DNA of 64,000 bases from Phylloscopus collybita (lineage: Eukaryota; Chordata; Aves; Passeriformes; Phylloscopidae), in the NCBI GenBank assembly GCA_027886175.1, contig JAJNNQ010000026.1, positions 23,578,001 through 23,642,000 on the forward strand, written 5' to 3'. The notes beneath the pieces are model-generated. The model saw only the letters and a list, made by a program, of their open reading frames with translations, was not told where the DNA came from and did no database searches. Of this stretch, positions 33,736 to 47,381 are shown one piece after another. The position numbers and the translations under genes were made by a program. How positions within the stretch are numbered: the first letter of the stretch is position 1; each line of letters begins with the position of its first letter.

Positions 33736-36700
33736 GGCAGGGGGCTGGTGGGATGGCCAAAGGACACAGAGGGCTGAAGAGGACAGGAGAAACAGGATAC
33801 ATAACATCCAGCTGAGGAGTGGCACCTGGCTGAAGATTTGGGGAAAAGGCAACTAGCAGGCTCCTGCCCTTGGAAAAGGAGTAAACACGAATGTGAGAAG
33901 AAGCTGTGAAAATGTCTTGGGTGGCAAGAGCAAGAGAAAGGCCTGGATGGTGCCTCTGCTATAGCCTGTCAGTGGTCACCCCTGTATCTTTTGCAAAGGC
34001 ATTATGGAGATCAGTGACTTTCTCAGCCCCCACGCCCCTGGCCCCTGGGAAGGAGACTTGCAAAGGGAGCAGTGGGGACATAGAGCACTCTTTGAAAATT
34101 CGGGTGTATATCCACAAAGAGGTTGGGTGGTGTGCACTTCCACCCACGCCCCCAGCTCCCCCCTCCCTCCCACTGCTCTCACTTTTCTTCATGTAAACAT
34201 TTATTTAGCTTTAAAAAGTTACTGGCAGATGGCTGATGAGGTTGTTCCCAGGTTATAGTTGCTAAGCCAGCTCCAGGCTCGGTTCATTACCAAGTAATTA
34301 TGGCTTTGCATCTTCTTGTTTGCTATTCAATAATTGTCCTCTTCAGTGAAAGTGCCTATTGACCTGAATAAAATATAATTGTGTCTCCCATCGCCTTTCA
34401 ACTTTTTAAAAGCATTTCTCCATTGAATTGGCTTTCTCCAATAGTGCTCGTGTTTGTTATGGATTTCTCTGACATAACAGTATGGAAATAAGCATTTGTA
34501 CTAATCCTTTCTGCTTCAATTTTAATATGCAATAGTCATTTTTACATCAACAGTCACAGTCTTGCATTCCCTTCAGTGTAAAGGTGAAACTGCTCCTCAG
34601 CATCACTAGTGCATGTCGGCTTCTCTGTGTCACAACTTCTCAGAGCTCCTTGTCCCATAACGGGGAAGGGGCTGAGGCATCTGCAATAGGTTGGCACCTA
34701 CTTTAGGCCTCCTCCATAGAGACAGCTTCCAGAGGTGCTAGCAGTAGTAAATCCAATTAAAGACACTGGGAACTTGCAGACTCTAATCCACCCACTTTAC
34801 TTTGTCATGTGAAGGTTTGGAAAGCTCCCAAACCATGAAAAGCTTTGGAGCATATTGTTCCTTCTCTCGTCGTGGTGCAGTATCTTGGGAGTAATTGGGG
34901 AATTCACTTCCGGGGAAACGGTGCAGCAAACTCCCAGTTAACTTCTTGAATTAGTACCTTCTCCATACTGAAAAATCAGCAGGTTTGTTTAAAACTGCAC
35001 AGTACAATTCTGCACAATTAACTACTGCTGTCAGTGATCCCTTTTGTACCTTAAGAAAACTGCACACAGCACTTCTGAATGTAATCTGATGTGGTAGGTA
35101 TATTACACTAATATGTAGGAGAAAATTCTCAAGACTACTCCATGCAAGCTTAGCTGTTTTGTTACTTAATAAATTAATTAATGTTCTTTCAGGTTCATGT
35201 GATTTTAGTGCAGCACGATCACTTACACGTTGAGAAGTGGAGAACATAAAAATAAAATGAAAATAACTTATTTTCCTCCAAACCTTATGATTTTAGTTTC
35301 GTTTAAAAACTGGAAATAGTTTCTGCTAAGAACAACAAGTTACTAAAAAACCAATACATTTGGTCAAAATATTTTCAAAATTTGCAGGATAGTCACTTGG
35401 TGCAGGGACTTAAATATTTAGTTTCAAATTCCAACATATGCTTGTTCCACTTGGAGGGCCTCTGTAAACAGTCCCAATTACTGCTAATTGATTTAAATCT
35501 CAGAACTCAGTAGGAAATCACAGATGTTAACTTCTCAGCAATGAGAAAAATCTTCCTGAGTTTCTCACGAAAAGATTTGGTGTAATTGCGGGATATCTTT
35601 TTGAGGTACAGGGATTATATAAATCTGTTCTGGCAAGAGCTGTTACACAGAAAGTATTGATGTTAAGCTTGTAAGACTGTTAAGTAAAATAACTTTAGAT
35701 TTGTTTTGAGACCTTCACCCTGTAGAAGACTGAAAAAAGCCCTTTAATGCTTTTGTACCGCAAAGACGAGAAAAACTCTTTTTTTTTTTGGATGCCCATG
35801 GAAAATTAGAAGAGAGAAACTCCTTTTTTGTAAGTCCATTAAAGATTTCAGATTCCTTTAAAAAGAAAGCTGACCATTTTCTTGAAAAGCTGAGAAAAGA
35901 TGTGGCAGAAAGACCTGAAAAAAATCTAGTCAGCAGAAAAATAGGTCTCCTGAACTGGTGTGCAATGCTGAACCCTAAGGTGTAGGACAGAGAAAAGAGG
36001 GAAAATCTTCTAGAAGTAATTGATTAAAAAAGCATAAAAGTTGCCTATGAACTTACACAATGGACATAAGTACATAAGCAGGATGCAATAACCACTTAAA
36101 TGTAAATAGAGACAAGCTTCAGCAACCAAATTGCTTCTAGAATTAAAATGACCCTGCTCCCTTCCTCGTCCACAGATATGACCTACAGACGCTATCTGCT
36201 GGCTGATCCTCATTTTCGTTTCCCTTCCTGTGGCAGTTATGATGAAGTTCTCTGTAGCAGAAGTGATTTTTCTGAAAGTTATAGAAAAATTTAAAAAATT
36301 ATAGAGCTGGTCACATTATAAATTCTTTAATATCATTAAGAATTCAGTAATATCCCAAGCTGACAGGGATATCATCTTGCAGCAAGATGAAGTGCTGCAG
36401 ACCAGTTACTGGCAGGTTGCCCAGCAGGTGAATCGGGAGCTCAGCTTGTATGGCTTAAAGCTCTGGGGCATCTCTGGGCTGTAGATTACTTTTTTGATGG
36501 GAATTTAAGACCTTAAGGCTTGGTGGCTCTGGCACAGTGCAGACTAAAAGCAACAGCTTCCTGAAGATAGTGAGTTGGAAAAAGCTGCACATTGGAAATC
36601 AGGAGAACTGGGGACTTCTATGTGACTGCCATTTTCCCTATGCTTCTGCATCCTGTTTGTAAAACAAAAGCAGTGTCTGTCCCCTGGGAAGCTTTCTGAA

Positions 36701-39700
36701 TCCATTAGAACGTGCTGTAGGTCAGGAACATGGTGCTCACAGATCCTCCGAGTGTTTCAGGCATGGCTCCCTACTCAGAAGCTGACAGAGGGAGAATCCC
36801 TTTCCTAGAGTGTAACAACAGCACAAAGATAATTAAAGTGGCCCCCCTTCAGCTGCTTGAGGTCATGTTTATGTCCATACAAGTCCGTGTGTCTGACAGA
36901 GGTGTCTATTCTCATGTGCACTGGCCAGAAATGAGCAACCTAGTGGGCAGACCACCATTTGAGAACCGTGCTCTGGCCTCCAGTTAAAAGGACGCTGCCT
37001 GGCTCTGCTGGCAGGATTAGGGGATGCTCTCTCCCTACAACTACCTGTCAGCCATTCCAAGGCACAAAGGTTACTCTGCCTCTCATCCCCACCCCGTTCT
37101 CTCGGACACCCAACAAGACATCAAAGCATCAGTTATAAATCATCTTCTGATACATACAGGGTCAATAAATTGTGAAGGACTTTGCGGGTCATCCAGATCT
37201 AAGAACCAACCTCAAGACTGGGCCAGCATCCACCAGTTCCCTCAGCCTGGCAGGGGCACAGCCTTTGTAAAGCAGGAACACAGGTAAGGGCTGTAAACAA
37301 TGCCATCATCCTCTTCAGCTTCCTCCTCAGCATTTGCTCCTCAGCTTTCTCTCCCTCTTGGCAAGTCTGACAATCTTACGGGCAAGGCCACGGTTTACTC
37401 TGCAGCCTGTTCCAAAGGAGTTGCCTGGACTGGAAGAATCCCTCAGCCTCCATCTGTACTGTGCTCTAGTACTGACATTTGTTTTATATTGTGACTTCCT
37501 TAGACCATAATTTTAGTTTTACAAACTGAAAGAGGTCCATTGTATATGTTGTCTTCTTATCCACGCTCTTAAAAATATAGATGAAAAAGCAAAGATGGAC
37601 AATACTTACACTAAGAAAAACAGCCTGAGAATCCAAAGTAACCTATTTGCCTGTGTTGTTAGGGGAACATTTCAGAAGGGTTATCCTGCTGTTCTTTTAA
37701 TGAGATTGTACTGGGGAAAAAAGGAGCAGGATGCAGGCGTGGTGAATGTGTCTAGCAAATCTTTAAATGCCTGAGTGATGATGATAATGCGAGCATGGGC
37801 TTATTGCTCTGCATTTTAGAAACACATTTTAAAAACTTCCAATTTTACAAGGTATCTATTTGCATACAGGCACTTCTGCCTCTACTTTCTGTAATTTTAT
37901 TGCCACTGTAATAGAGATTTGGAAATCGAATGCACTTCGCTATATTTCAAGGCTCTTCCTATATTACTGGGTGATATCAGATTTATGAAAAGAAGGTAAT
38001 ATTTGCTCTACCCTCTCTTTATCTGATGGAAAAATACAGCAAATTGAGATTAATATATCCATTTCTTGTGCATGTGGATGGATATAAGGGAGATGCACAT
38101 TTCAGTCTCATAGAGGTTTTTACTCTTGTCTTATGTAAAAGGTTGAAGCATATTATTTGGTTTCTTTCGTCTTTACTCCTCCAGTCTCATGCTGGGTGCT
38201 GATAATGGGATGGTAGGTTTATTTCCTATAGAGTCTTCCTTGAGATTGTTTCAATTGCAATTTAGTCCTTTGAACTTGTCTGTCATTCATGCCTTCAAAT
38301 TAAAAAGAGTATGGAAAGGGAGGAGCTGGCCTCCCTTTCTCTGCTGAACTGGCTACTGTCATTATACAGCTTCCTTTCAGGCTCCCTGACAGTCCTGGCT
38401 TCTGTTTTTTTGGAAAATTTCTTTCCAGTCAGTAAGTTTTCACTAATTGGAGGCATTATTCCTAGAAGCAACTCAGATCTAATTAATTCTGTAAGTTATA
38501 TGTCCATTTTAAGGTGAAAGTGGCACTTGAGGTCAAATCCTCTCACTCACTGCTTCCTCAGAAACCTACTGTAGGAGGTATTGAGGTGGTCCCTATGGAA
38601 AAACCTCGGCATTCTGGGATGAAATTGGTGTATGAGAAGGGAAAGATTTTGTTTTCCATCCTTGCCAGCCTCCTCTGGGAGCAGCAATATTTGGTGCTGA
38701 GCCGCAGCCTACAAGAGGACTCTTTTCCAAATTTATTTTTGGTTACTGTACAGTACTGGATATAATTTTATTACCCATTTTTCTTTAAGTCAAACTCTGA
38801 TTACTTGACTTGAAATGTTATTGTGTGGTTTCTGAAAGAGTTTTTTTTAAAATCATACTTAAGCATTGGAAAGAGACCTGAACAAACTGCAAAGAGAGTA
38901 TTATGTTGCTAAAATGTTAAGAAGGGTGTTGATGGAAGATAATGCCTTATAGAAAACTGGATAGACTAAAAAAATAACCCCTCTACATCTGGATACTGGT
39001 TTTTTTCATGGCTTAGGCAGCTATTATAGAACGCTATGCTGTCTTTCCCGCTGGGAAACAAGAGCTAAAAGAAGCAAATTTTTAGCTATTTTTGCATTTC
39101 ATTAACAAATGGTCTTACTTGGAAATGCAGTTCTCTAGATCTTGGCAGTAGTGAGATGCCTGTAGGCAGGAGCACAAGTCTTCTCTCTAAGATCTATGTG
39201 GACGGATATTAAACCCATGAAATTCTAAGCCTACCTGCCCATGTACTGTAGGATGAGAGTGCTGGTAATTGATGCTGCTCAAAATACGCTCCCTGAGAAC
39301 CATACAATTTCAGGGCTGTGCAGCAAGCTGAAGTCTCCTATCGACAGTCTCCTTGCTGACTGTCTTCCAGGAGAGCCCAGCACTAAAGAAAAAAAGTAAT
39401 ATCCAGCTTATTTTCAAACTCCTGTAGCTCCTTAGGCCTTGCAACAATATTATTCTCAACTCTGAGAATAATTTTAATCTACCCTTAAGATACCAGCGGC
39501 TGAAAGTAATCATGTAAACATTATTATACACCTTTCCTTCTTCCAATTACTTGCAAGGGATACAGTTATTGCAGGCAGGGAGTGGGTGCTGGGGTGTTCA
39601 TATCCCCTGGTGTGTGGCTGGGGGTGGTCCAGGGTCACGTCCCAGCACTGCTACTGGGGGGGACATGGCATGCGAGGAGCGTGCCCGTGGATCCTGCTCT

Positions 39701-42392
39701 TCGGCAGATGTTCCTAATATTAGATTTGTGTTATTGATCTCTGCTCTCCCTGGAGCCAGGAAAAAGCCTCCTGCAAGAAGGTAATGAGAAAAGTAAGGCA
39801 AAACCTAAAGAACTGACTTATGTTTGCTGTTAAATAGCACTGCAAAATGCTTGCTGTGCAGCTTGGATCATCTGCAGGGGTGATGAAAATCACACTGGCA
39901 TGGGTGTTATGCAACAGTTATGTCTGTGTTTTTCCTCCTAAAAGGAACAAATTTGGATTATAGAGAAACATGAGATTCTGAGGCACGGTGCTAACTGAAT
40001 TTCTCCCCAAATGTGTACAAGTTTAAGGGAATATATCCCTTGAGCAAACTTGCATCATTCAGTGATGAAAAGGTTTACACTACCAATCTAAAAGCAGAAG
40101 TACATGAAAGGCCACTGAAAGCAAGAATGGTGTTCACCTACAACATTGTAATTAAATATTAAATGTCACGTTCTAGGCTTGAGTGACTCCAGAATGTTCC
40201 TTTTTGCCACCAGTCCTGCATGAGCACAGTGCCACATGTGACAGCACGCACAAACAAGCGTGCAAGGAGACCACAGTGGAGTCTTGCAAGATGTAACCCT
40301 GAGCCGTGTAGTTCAGTGCTTCCAGCCTGCTGTCACAGTGTGAGGATGCTGAGGACATTATGGCTCACATTTCTGTCCAGGCTATTAAGTCCTTGCTGTT
40401 GCTGCTGCAGCAGTACTCACACTGCATAGTGCAGATCAGAAATCTTGGGTTTTTTTAGTTTGAAAATATCAGAAACTTCTTTAATTTTTGACTAAGCCTT
40501 GGTGTTAGTATAACTCTCCTGAGGTCAACAGAAAACACCCTCTCTAATGAGTTCAGCTTAATTCAGAAGTGAATTAACCTCTCTGATACTGTGAAGAGAC
40601 TTCCTTGGACTTTGGGTCATGGCATGGTATTTCTGGCTCTGAGCTCCTAATACTGGCCTCAAAATGATACAGTGGATTGACATGATACAAAGTCACCCTG
40701 TGGGTTCAGATTTGTTCCAGAAAAGTTGGATGGGCTAACCTTGTACTGAGAATCTTTACACAAGATCAGGTTTCTGCTGTCCTCTGTAACCACTGCTCCT
40801 GATTCCATAAAATGGAATAAATCCCTTGTTGTTTGTGGAGGTTATTCAACAAAAATATGACTATCTGCCTGTGTCTGCTCTGGATCTTCTTTGTACTGCT
40901 GAGTAATCTGATAGCACACTACTGATTTCAGAGGTATGAGCCTGAGATTAAAAAACATCTTGAAATAGTTAAATATTTCCCTTAGCACTAGCTCGACACC
41001 TATTGTTTTAGATATCCACTTGAAAAAGAGTGGGGCAGCATTAAAAACCAAAGGGAAAGAGTCAGCACAGCTTTCTTCTGTCTGATTATCTTGCATGTTT
41101 ATGAGAAAACGATGCCTTGTAGCCTCCTCGTCTCCTTGATACATGGATGAATCATTAAGCCTCTGCTAATAAAGGCCATCTAGGTTGTCTGCACAATTTC
41201 CTATGAGTTTAACAAAGGGATAAATTCAATCAAGCATCCGTGGGTTTGCTGACCAACGTCAACTGCAAGCCAAAGGCAGCAACAGTGTTCTGTCCAAAAG
41301 CAACCATGGATTTTAATCCATTGTTGAAAGTGCAGTAGTTTACAGTGCTATTTTATCTGTCCTCTGCCAAAGGTGTCTCTAACAGATATGTGTTACCTGC
41401 CTGCTGTTGCCTGCCTCTCATTCTTACAGAGCACTGAAATTTAGAATGCTACATTAAGCTTGATTCATTACTACTCTCCTTAGTTCATTCACAGCAGTCC
41501 TGTTTGTGTCAACAAAACTTCACGAGAAGCATTTCCTGTTACCCTGAAGGGGACTGATCATTCTGTTCCTTGTACCATGGCCCTGCTTTTCTAAAGAGGA
41601 TTTTAACTACAGCTATTTCAGCTTTCTCTTCTTTCTTTTGTGCTGTATAAGTTCAAAATTGTAATAAGAATTTTCCAGTAGCTTTTTCTGTTAGGGTTGT
41701 TAGTTGGACAAAGATAAAATATTCCTGGGTCTTTTTCTAATGAATATTCCAAGTTTGCAATTCATTATGACATGATTTACCTAATGCTAATGGGAGGAAA
41801 AGGAACACCAGATGACATGGTGCTGCAGAGCTGAGCCTAATTTAGCAGAGCAAGCAAGAGACAGGCTCTGAGAGAAAGAGCTTTTCACATCCTCAGGCAC
41901 CCCCATGAGCTGAGACCTGCCCCTCTGATCTGTTCCATGATTTAGTGATGCTCCTTCCAGCTGGTCCCAGTGCGGAGCTGTGGGCACCGGCTTGCCTCCA
42001 GCCCATGATGGTGCCAGCTCAGAAGCTGCACGGTGTCAGGCATCCATGTGACAGTGCTGCCCTTGTCACCAGCCCTGAGGGCCATTACAGCCGTGGGCCA
42101 GCACTGGCCACCAGCCCCTCTGGCCATGCTGATACTCTGCTATCCCTCTGTGATTATTCCAGATGTGCTGTCCCATCAGGTGTTCATGGCTGACTTCAGG
42201 CTCATGCCAATGAGCCTGTCATCTGTGGGCCACCACACTGAGCCTGTCTGTGTCAGCTCTTGGCCCATGTGAGAGCACAATACTCCCATGTCACCTAAAA
42301 TTGTGGAGAGGAGCTTAACTTGCAGTTAAGCTTTGCATCTTTTGGGACTCTGGGCCCAAGTCCCTCCTTTTTGATTGAATACAGAACTGATG
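33736..42392. other. Long unique noncoding stretch
   Basis: No gene supported over 8.6 kb. A C-rich patch at about 34020-34180 creates overlapping spurious frames. The segment 34270-34460 looks like possible conserved noncoding DNA. An open stretch of 84 codons at 35734-35985 is weakly protein-like and listed as a finding. A GC-rich patch at 41950-42260 with short recurring phrases around 'gtgggcca' is unclassified. No tRNA, rRNA or clear transposon seen. Confidence 0.5.
42312..42332. other. 9-bp perfect hairpin
   Basis: agcttaact at 42312-42320 and agttaagct at 42324-42332 pair perfectly around a 3-base loop. No T run follows, and this is eukaryotic DNA, so it is not read as a terminator. 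Function unknown. Confidence 0.7.
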
Positions 42393-42446
42393 AAACACAC
42401 ACACACAGACACAGACACATAAACACAAACACACAATGTGTGTGTT
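42393..42446. repeat. (CA)n-type microsatellite, interrupted
   Basis: Alternating CA dinucleotides with interruptions, ending in a short CA/TG inverted junction near 42429-42446. Likely length-variable. Confidence 0.9.
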
Positions 42447-42488
42447 ATTACTGGCTCTTGTATTTAAACAGAACAGACCAGAAGACTG

Positions 42489-42682
42489 CCAAAAAAAACC
42501 CCCAAAAAACAAAACACAAAACAAAACAAAACAAGACAAAACCAAAACAAACAAACAAACAAAACCCAACTCCCCCCCCCAAAAACAACAAACAAAAAAA
42601 AACAAACCACCAAAAAACACTGACCAAAATCCCAACACACCAAACAAAAAACAAACAAAAGAACCCCCCAAAACCAAAGACA
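42489..42682. repeat. A/C-rich low-complexity tract (CAAA/CAAAA)n
   Basis: 194 bp composed almost wholly of A and C. Because A/C-only DNA contains only one stop codon of its own (TAA needs T), none arise, and it supports a 212-codon plus-strand frame (42320-42958) rich in K, N, P, Q and T, and several minus-strand frames rich in F, V, G and C. None of these is a gene. Similar tracts occur at 47281-47381 and 54772-54800. Confidence 0.95.
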
Positions 42683-44120
42683 AGTAAATATCTCCTTCTT
42701 ACTCTCTCTGACATGTTGCCATTTCATTTAATTCTTGCTCACAGTTCCCTTCTTGCAATTGCAGGGACCCTTCTGCTTGACTGGATGAGTGCAAGGCTCT
42801 CAGATATTCTGGGACAGGGACACTGCACCTGCCATCCTTGGCACACCTTGACTCAGCTATACAGACAGAGGGCAGGGCACAGGTGGCCACCCTGGTCCTC
42901 CCTCACGGGCATGTTTCTGGCATCCACTGAAAGTCCTTCTAAGCTCAGAAACTTGTGATGGCCAGTTAGAGAGTCTGTAAGACTGGTCTGTCTGTTGGCC
43001 AGAAAGAGAAAGCACATGAAATGTGTTTGTGTAAAAAAATATAAAGGGAGAAACAACTGAGAAAGAGCTTCAGAAACAAATCCCATTTCTTGAATGTGTT
43101 TAAGGAGCAGCTGGCTGCAAATGATAATTATCCTCTTTTTAGGAACAATAAATTAAAGCAGAGTGAGAAGAAGGCAAAGACTTAGCTGATAATTTATAAA
43201 GGCTTGTAATCACTGTAATTAAAGATATATTAGAAACTTATAACTAAAGTATGAAGCTGATTTAAAATAGCAGTTACTTTCTAATGATGACTGGTATTTG
43301 ACAAAGTTCATTTAACAGTGTTTGTATTAAAGTATACTCAGTGCATGCTTGCTGCATGAACTTGTCAGGTTGGGTAATGAAATCCTTTCCAAGAATATCT
43401 GCAGACCTTAAAAGGACACTGGGACTTCTGAGCTGGGATAATCCTAAGCAAATTCATATAATACATTGTGAATATCTGTGAGTGCAGAACAGCAGAAGCA
43501 GGTAAGAAAATACAGATTCTAGCTCTCCCTGTATGCCTGCAATGTTAGTTTCAGAGCAGGGGTGATTGTGTTCTTTAGGAGATCACTGCCTGTCACACTG
43601 CACACTCCCTCAAAATGATGTGACACAGCACAGCCTTTTTTCCTTAGTGAGATCTGTAATTAATTGCAGAGCAGAGTATCAAACTAAAACGTAGATTTTT
43701 TTAGAGCTGAGGGAGCCCAGAGCCCCAGACTGGAGATCTGGGAACCCAGACCATCTCCTCCCCAAGAACAGCAGCAGTCCCTGGAAGTGCAGCAGTAACA
43801 TTTCTTACTCATGAAAAGTAGTCTTAGATCTTCCAACAAATGGTCCCGTTAGCAGCTGTACAATGGTTAATTGTGTCTCACTGTAGATTTCTCCTGTTTC
43901 TCTGTGTGTGTGTGAGTGCCAACCTTCCTCCTCTCTTTAGAGATAACCAGAGAAAGTCTGTTGAACTATGCATTATTTGGAAATACAGGCCAGTTTAGTA
44001 TTCTGAAAAAGCAAGCTAAGTAAGAATAATGTGGCACACTTCTGGAGGCCTCACAGGAACTGGCAGTATTTCAGCTGTGGAAATGAAGGAGGTTTCTAAT
44101 CATTAATGCCTAAATTCTGC
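42683..44120. other. Unique noncoding DNA
   Basis: No gene supported. Around 43100-43260 is an AT-rich segment with repeated TAAT/ATTA cores. The rest is featureless by eye. Confidence 0.55.
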
Positions 44121-44560
44121 TGAGGCTTAGCCAGAGCTAACAGCCAAACTCCCAACCAGCTGCTCACTTCACCCTCTCCAGTGGGATGGGGGAAGAAAAT
44201 AGGACTTGACTAGGGGAAAATTACTTTTAATTTATTGCCAATTAAATAGATTAGAGTAGGGACAAACAAAACTAAAAACATTAAACCAGCACCTTTCCTT
44301 CCCTGTTTTTCATGCTCAGCTTCACTGCTTCACTCCTGATCTTTCACCACCCAAGTGCAGGGGAGCAGGGAATGAGGGTTTGCTCCTTTGCTGCTTCTCC
44401 CTTTGCCTGGAAATGTCTGTGCCTGGCACAGGGTAGCCCATGGCCATCTCTTATGTCTTGCAGCCCCTCAGTGTCTTGATACCTGCACCCAGTGTGGTGC
44501 CCTTGCAGTGAAAGGGCAGCTTTGGTGCTTTCTTTAATTGAGACCAAAGTCAGAGGTCAC
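44121..44560 (-). mobile_element. Avian ERV LTR, minus strand, partial or diverged
   Basis: On the plus strand the left edge reads 'tgaggcttagccagagctaa', then 'cagccaaactcccaaccagc' and 'tgctcacttcaccctctcca' with 'gtgggatgggggaag' at 44181-44195. Next comes an A/T-rich block with the complement of AATAAA at 44231-44236, then 'catgctcagcttcactgctt' and 'cactcctgatctttcaccac' near 44311-44350. This order fits a widespread avian ERVL-like LTR in reverse. Beyond about 44400 similarity is weak, so the right edge is only an estimate and the 5' (U3) part may be truncated. I found no target duplication and no adjoining proviral interior. Confidence 0.75.
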
Positions 44561-47280
44561 TGCTGGTTTTGATCTCTTTTCTCATGCTGGATGGTCACCC
44601 AGAAAATGAATGGAAACCCTTGGAAAATGAAAGGCTCACTGTGCATGGTTAGATAAGAAGTGGTGTATAGTTAGATATGATTGGAAATGCTGGCTGTGTC
44701 TTACTTCCCAATAGAGGAAAATAATTAGTAATGAAACACTCATGAAGATGCCAGTGGCTATGAAAGAAATGTTAACATGAATGTAAGCAAGGCAAGGGTG
44801 ACTGTGCAGTGCAGTGAGCAAGTGGGAATTCCTGTGAGAAATGGCACAGAGAGGAGCTTTTGTGATTGCCTTATTTCAACCAGCCCGTGCATGCCACCAC
44901 AATGCGCTGGCATTTCTGAAAAGAGTTTTCCCAGATAGTTCCATGTTGCAAGTACTAAGTACATTTACCCAAATTACATAATTATGCACCATTATACAAG
45001 TCAAGTAACTGCATTAGAATTAACAAAATTCTATATATGTGCTCTATTTCTAATGTAATTTCTATCAAAATAACCTGAACACCCACTGAAATACAGAAAT
45101 AGGCACATTTGGGAATATTTTCCTCCGTGTATCCATATGTTTCTATATTTAAATTTCAGCTAATTATGTATATGTACGTAATTTCTTTATTGCTGTGAAC
45201 AAACAGGAAGAGCTCAATTTTTCAGGGAATAAAAAAGAAATAAGCTGTCAGACCGAAGTGTTTGCTACATTTTCATACAGATGAATAAAGAAAACATTAG
45301 TCAGCATCTGTCAAGAGTTATATTTGATGTTTCTCATTTAAACTTGTAATTTAAAGCATGAATAAAGTAGGAATGGTACAGTATGACCTAATGCTCTTTT
45401 TGCTCTTTTCACCATTTTAGTGCATATGTTGAATTGTATTGAGGGCACAGATGACTCTGAAGACACACAGCCCTTCTCCCTCTCTCTTTGGGGAGAAGTT
45501 TTAATAAAATCAGATAACAATAAAAGAGAACTGTTTTCCTTCCTTTCCCTAAGACTTTTTTTTGTGAAACAAATCTGTGCTCTTGTTCTTCAGGAGGGGG
45601 ACAAAGAGCACATCCAAAGGGAACCACTCCAGTTCTGCAAAATGCAGGTTTTAAGAGCTGTGTTGAGTTTGCTACAGTCTCTCCTCTTTACCTCAGTGGA
45701 CAGGATTTTTCTGAAAATTGGAAGCAGAATCAAAAATGAGATTAGCTGGAGAGTCTGAGAACAAGTGGGATAGTCAAAGGTAATGGGAACACAGCACAGG
45801 AGCCAGGCCATTTCCTCACCTCCATTTTCACCAGAAGATGCCAAAAAGAGGCTTGCCCAGTCTTTTTTCTTTATGGAAAGAACTGACTCATTATTGAAGG
45901 TTAAAGGTATCAAGAGAAAGTACTTGGCAAACTGTTGAACATGGCATACACTTTCTGTCCATTGTCTAAACTGTGCTAATCTCTGCTCTAAGAGTTTTTC
46001 TATCAACTTGTTACAGACTTTAATATTACCCCCAAGGGCTGGCAAATGCCAAACACTTATTCATAGAAAAAGCGAGCCCAAACAGAAAATCCCTATAGTA
46101 ATGGCCTTGGCAATTATGGACTAGTAATTCTTTCTTAAGAAATTATAGAAAAACACTTGAAACAATAAAAAAAAATCATGGACTGCTCATATGTCACTCT
46201 TTAATATTTCCCCATATAAAATAGGAGAGTGACAGCTCTTGAAGAAGGAGGACTTTCTAAAAGCTTGAGATGGAGACACATGCCAAGTGAGCTACACAAA
46301 AGAGCAGTGCTCAGTCTTGCATACCTCTACCAGCCAAATTCCCTTTAAACACAGAATTAGTGTAATAAGTCTGTGAGGAGTGCAATATAAAGAGGTTGGC
46401 ACTGCCTGCCATCCTTCCTGTGTGCAAGGCCACACTCATGGGCCAGCACTTTTTCTCCTTTCTACATTGCTGCCAGAGAATGATAAGAGCAGACACCAGC
46501 AGTGCAGATTCATCAGCATTTCAGCATGGGGAGAGATGCAGGCATCTCTGAGGAGTCATTCAAAGAGTCTGAACAAGTGCTGAGCCAGCACCTTGATCCA
46601 GATACCTTACCCTCTCCTTCATACTAACTGCAGAAACTCTCTGACTTATCTTCAGTTAATGGGTCTGGAGAACTTTTCATAGACCAGAAAATCTAATAGA
46701 TGATATCTTGACTCTTTCAAGAAAATACAGTGGGCTATCTTTGGATGTATCTTTTTGTATTAAATGCTGTTTGTCCTAAATTTACTCTCCCGTGTGTGAT
46801 CAAAGTCATGTAAATAATGACACTTCTAATAGTGGATCAAAGAAGAACAGAATAACTGCTTCACAACATTTATTATCTGCATAATTAATCAAGGCTGCAA
46901 ACGGAGGTTTTTTGAAAAAAACTGTCTTTATGGGATGTGCAGTTAGAAAGGAATGTAAAATTATCCCAAACTTAAGTAAAATTCTGTCTTGTGTTTAGGA
47001 GACAGCTAATTAAACCTTGTCCTAAAAATCTTGCTTTTTCTTTAGTCAGTGGATGACTTTGACTTCCATTCCAAACTTTTAAAGGTTGTTGAGAAAGAAA
47101 CCAATGGAAAATTAAAATTTTGCTTGTGTTTGCTAATGTCCACAACATGTTTGCCACTGTCACCTCTGTAGCTATGATCTAAACTCCTACTTATATGTAT
47201 CTACCAATGCAATAATGTGTGAGAAAGGAAACTAGGTTCGATTGAACCATCTCTATTATAGAGCATATACCAATCCCCTC
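44561..47280. other. Unique AT-rich noncoding DNA
   Basis: No gene supported. The 151-codon minus-strand frame at 45590-46045 and overlapping plus-strand frame at 45420-45758 have no recognised motifs. The segment at about 45115-45250 resembles a conserved noncoding element in composition. A small palindromic GGTTCGATTGAACC lies at 47235-47248 but is not part of any cloverleaf I can fold. Confidence 0.55.
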
Positions 47281-47381
47281 AAAAAAACCCAAAACCAAAC
47301 AGAAAACCCCCAAACAAACAAAAAACAAGCCACAAAAAAACCCAAAAATATACCTCTAGAAAAAAAAAATAAAAAAAAAAT
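47281..47381. repeat. A/C-rich then A-rich low-complexity tract
   Basis: About 60 bp of CAAA-type sequence followed by two long A runs broken by a T. Probably the decayed remains of a simple repeat. Confidence 0.9.

Noticed and set aside
33302..33802. 166-codon minus-strand open frame
   Set aside because: Mostly antisense to a CR1 reverse-transcriptase fragment and its GC-rich flank; no motif of its own.
41950..42260. GC-rich patch as CpG island or LTR
   Set aside because: CpG dinucleotides are few, there are no TG...CA ends with a target duplication, and no promoter context is seen.
45590..46045. 151-codon minus-strand open frame
   Set aside because: No recognisable domain or splice context, and it overlaps comparable frames on the other strand; consistent with chance in stop-poor local sequence.
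47235..47248. tRNA T-arm-like GGTTCGATTGAACC
   Set aside because: A palindrome only; flanks do not fold into acceptor, D and anticodon stems.
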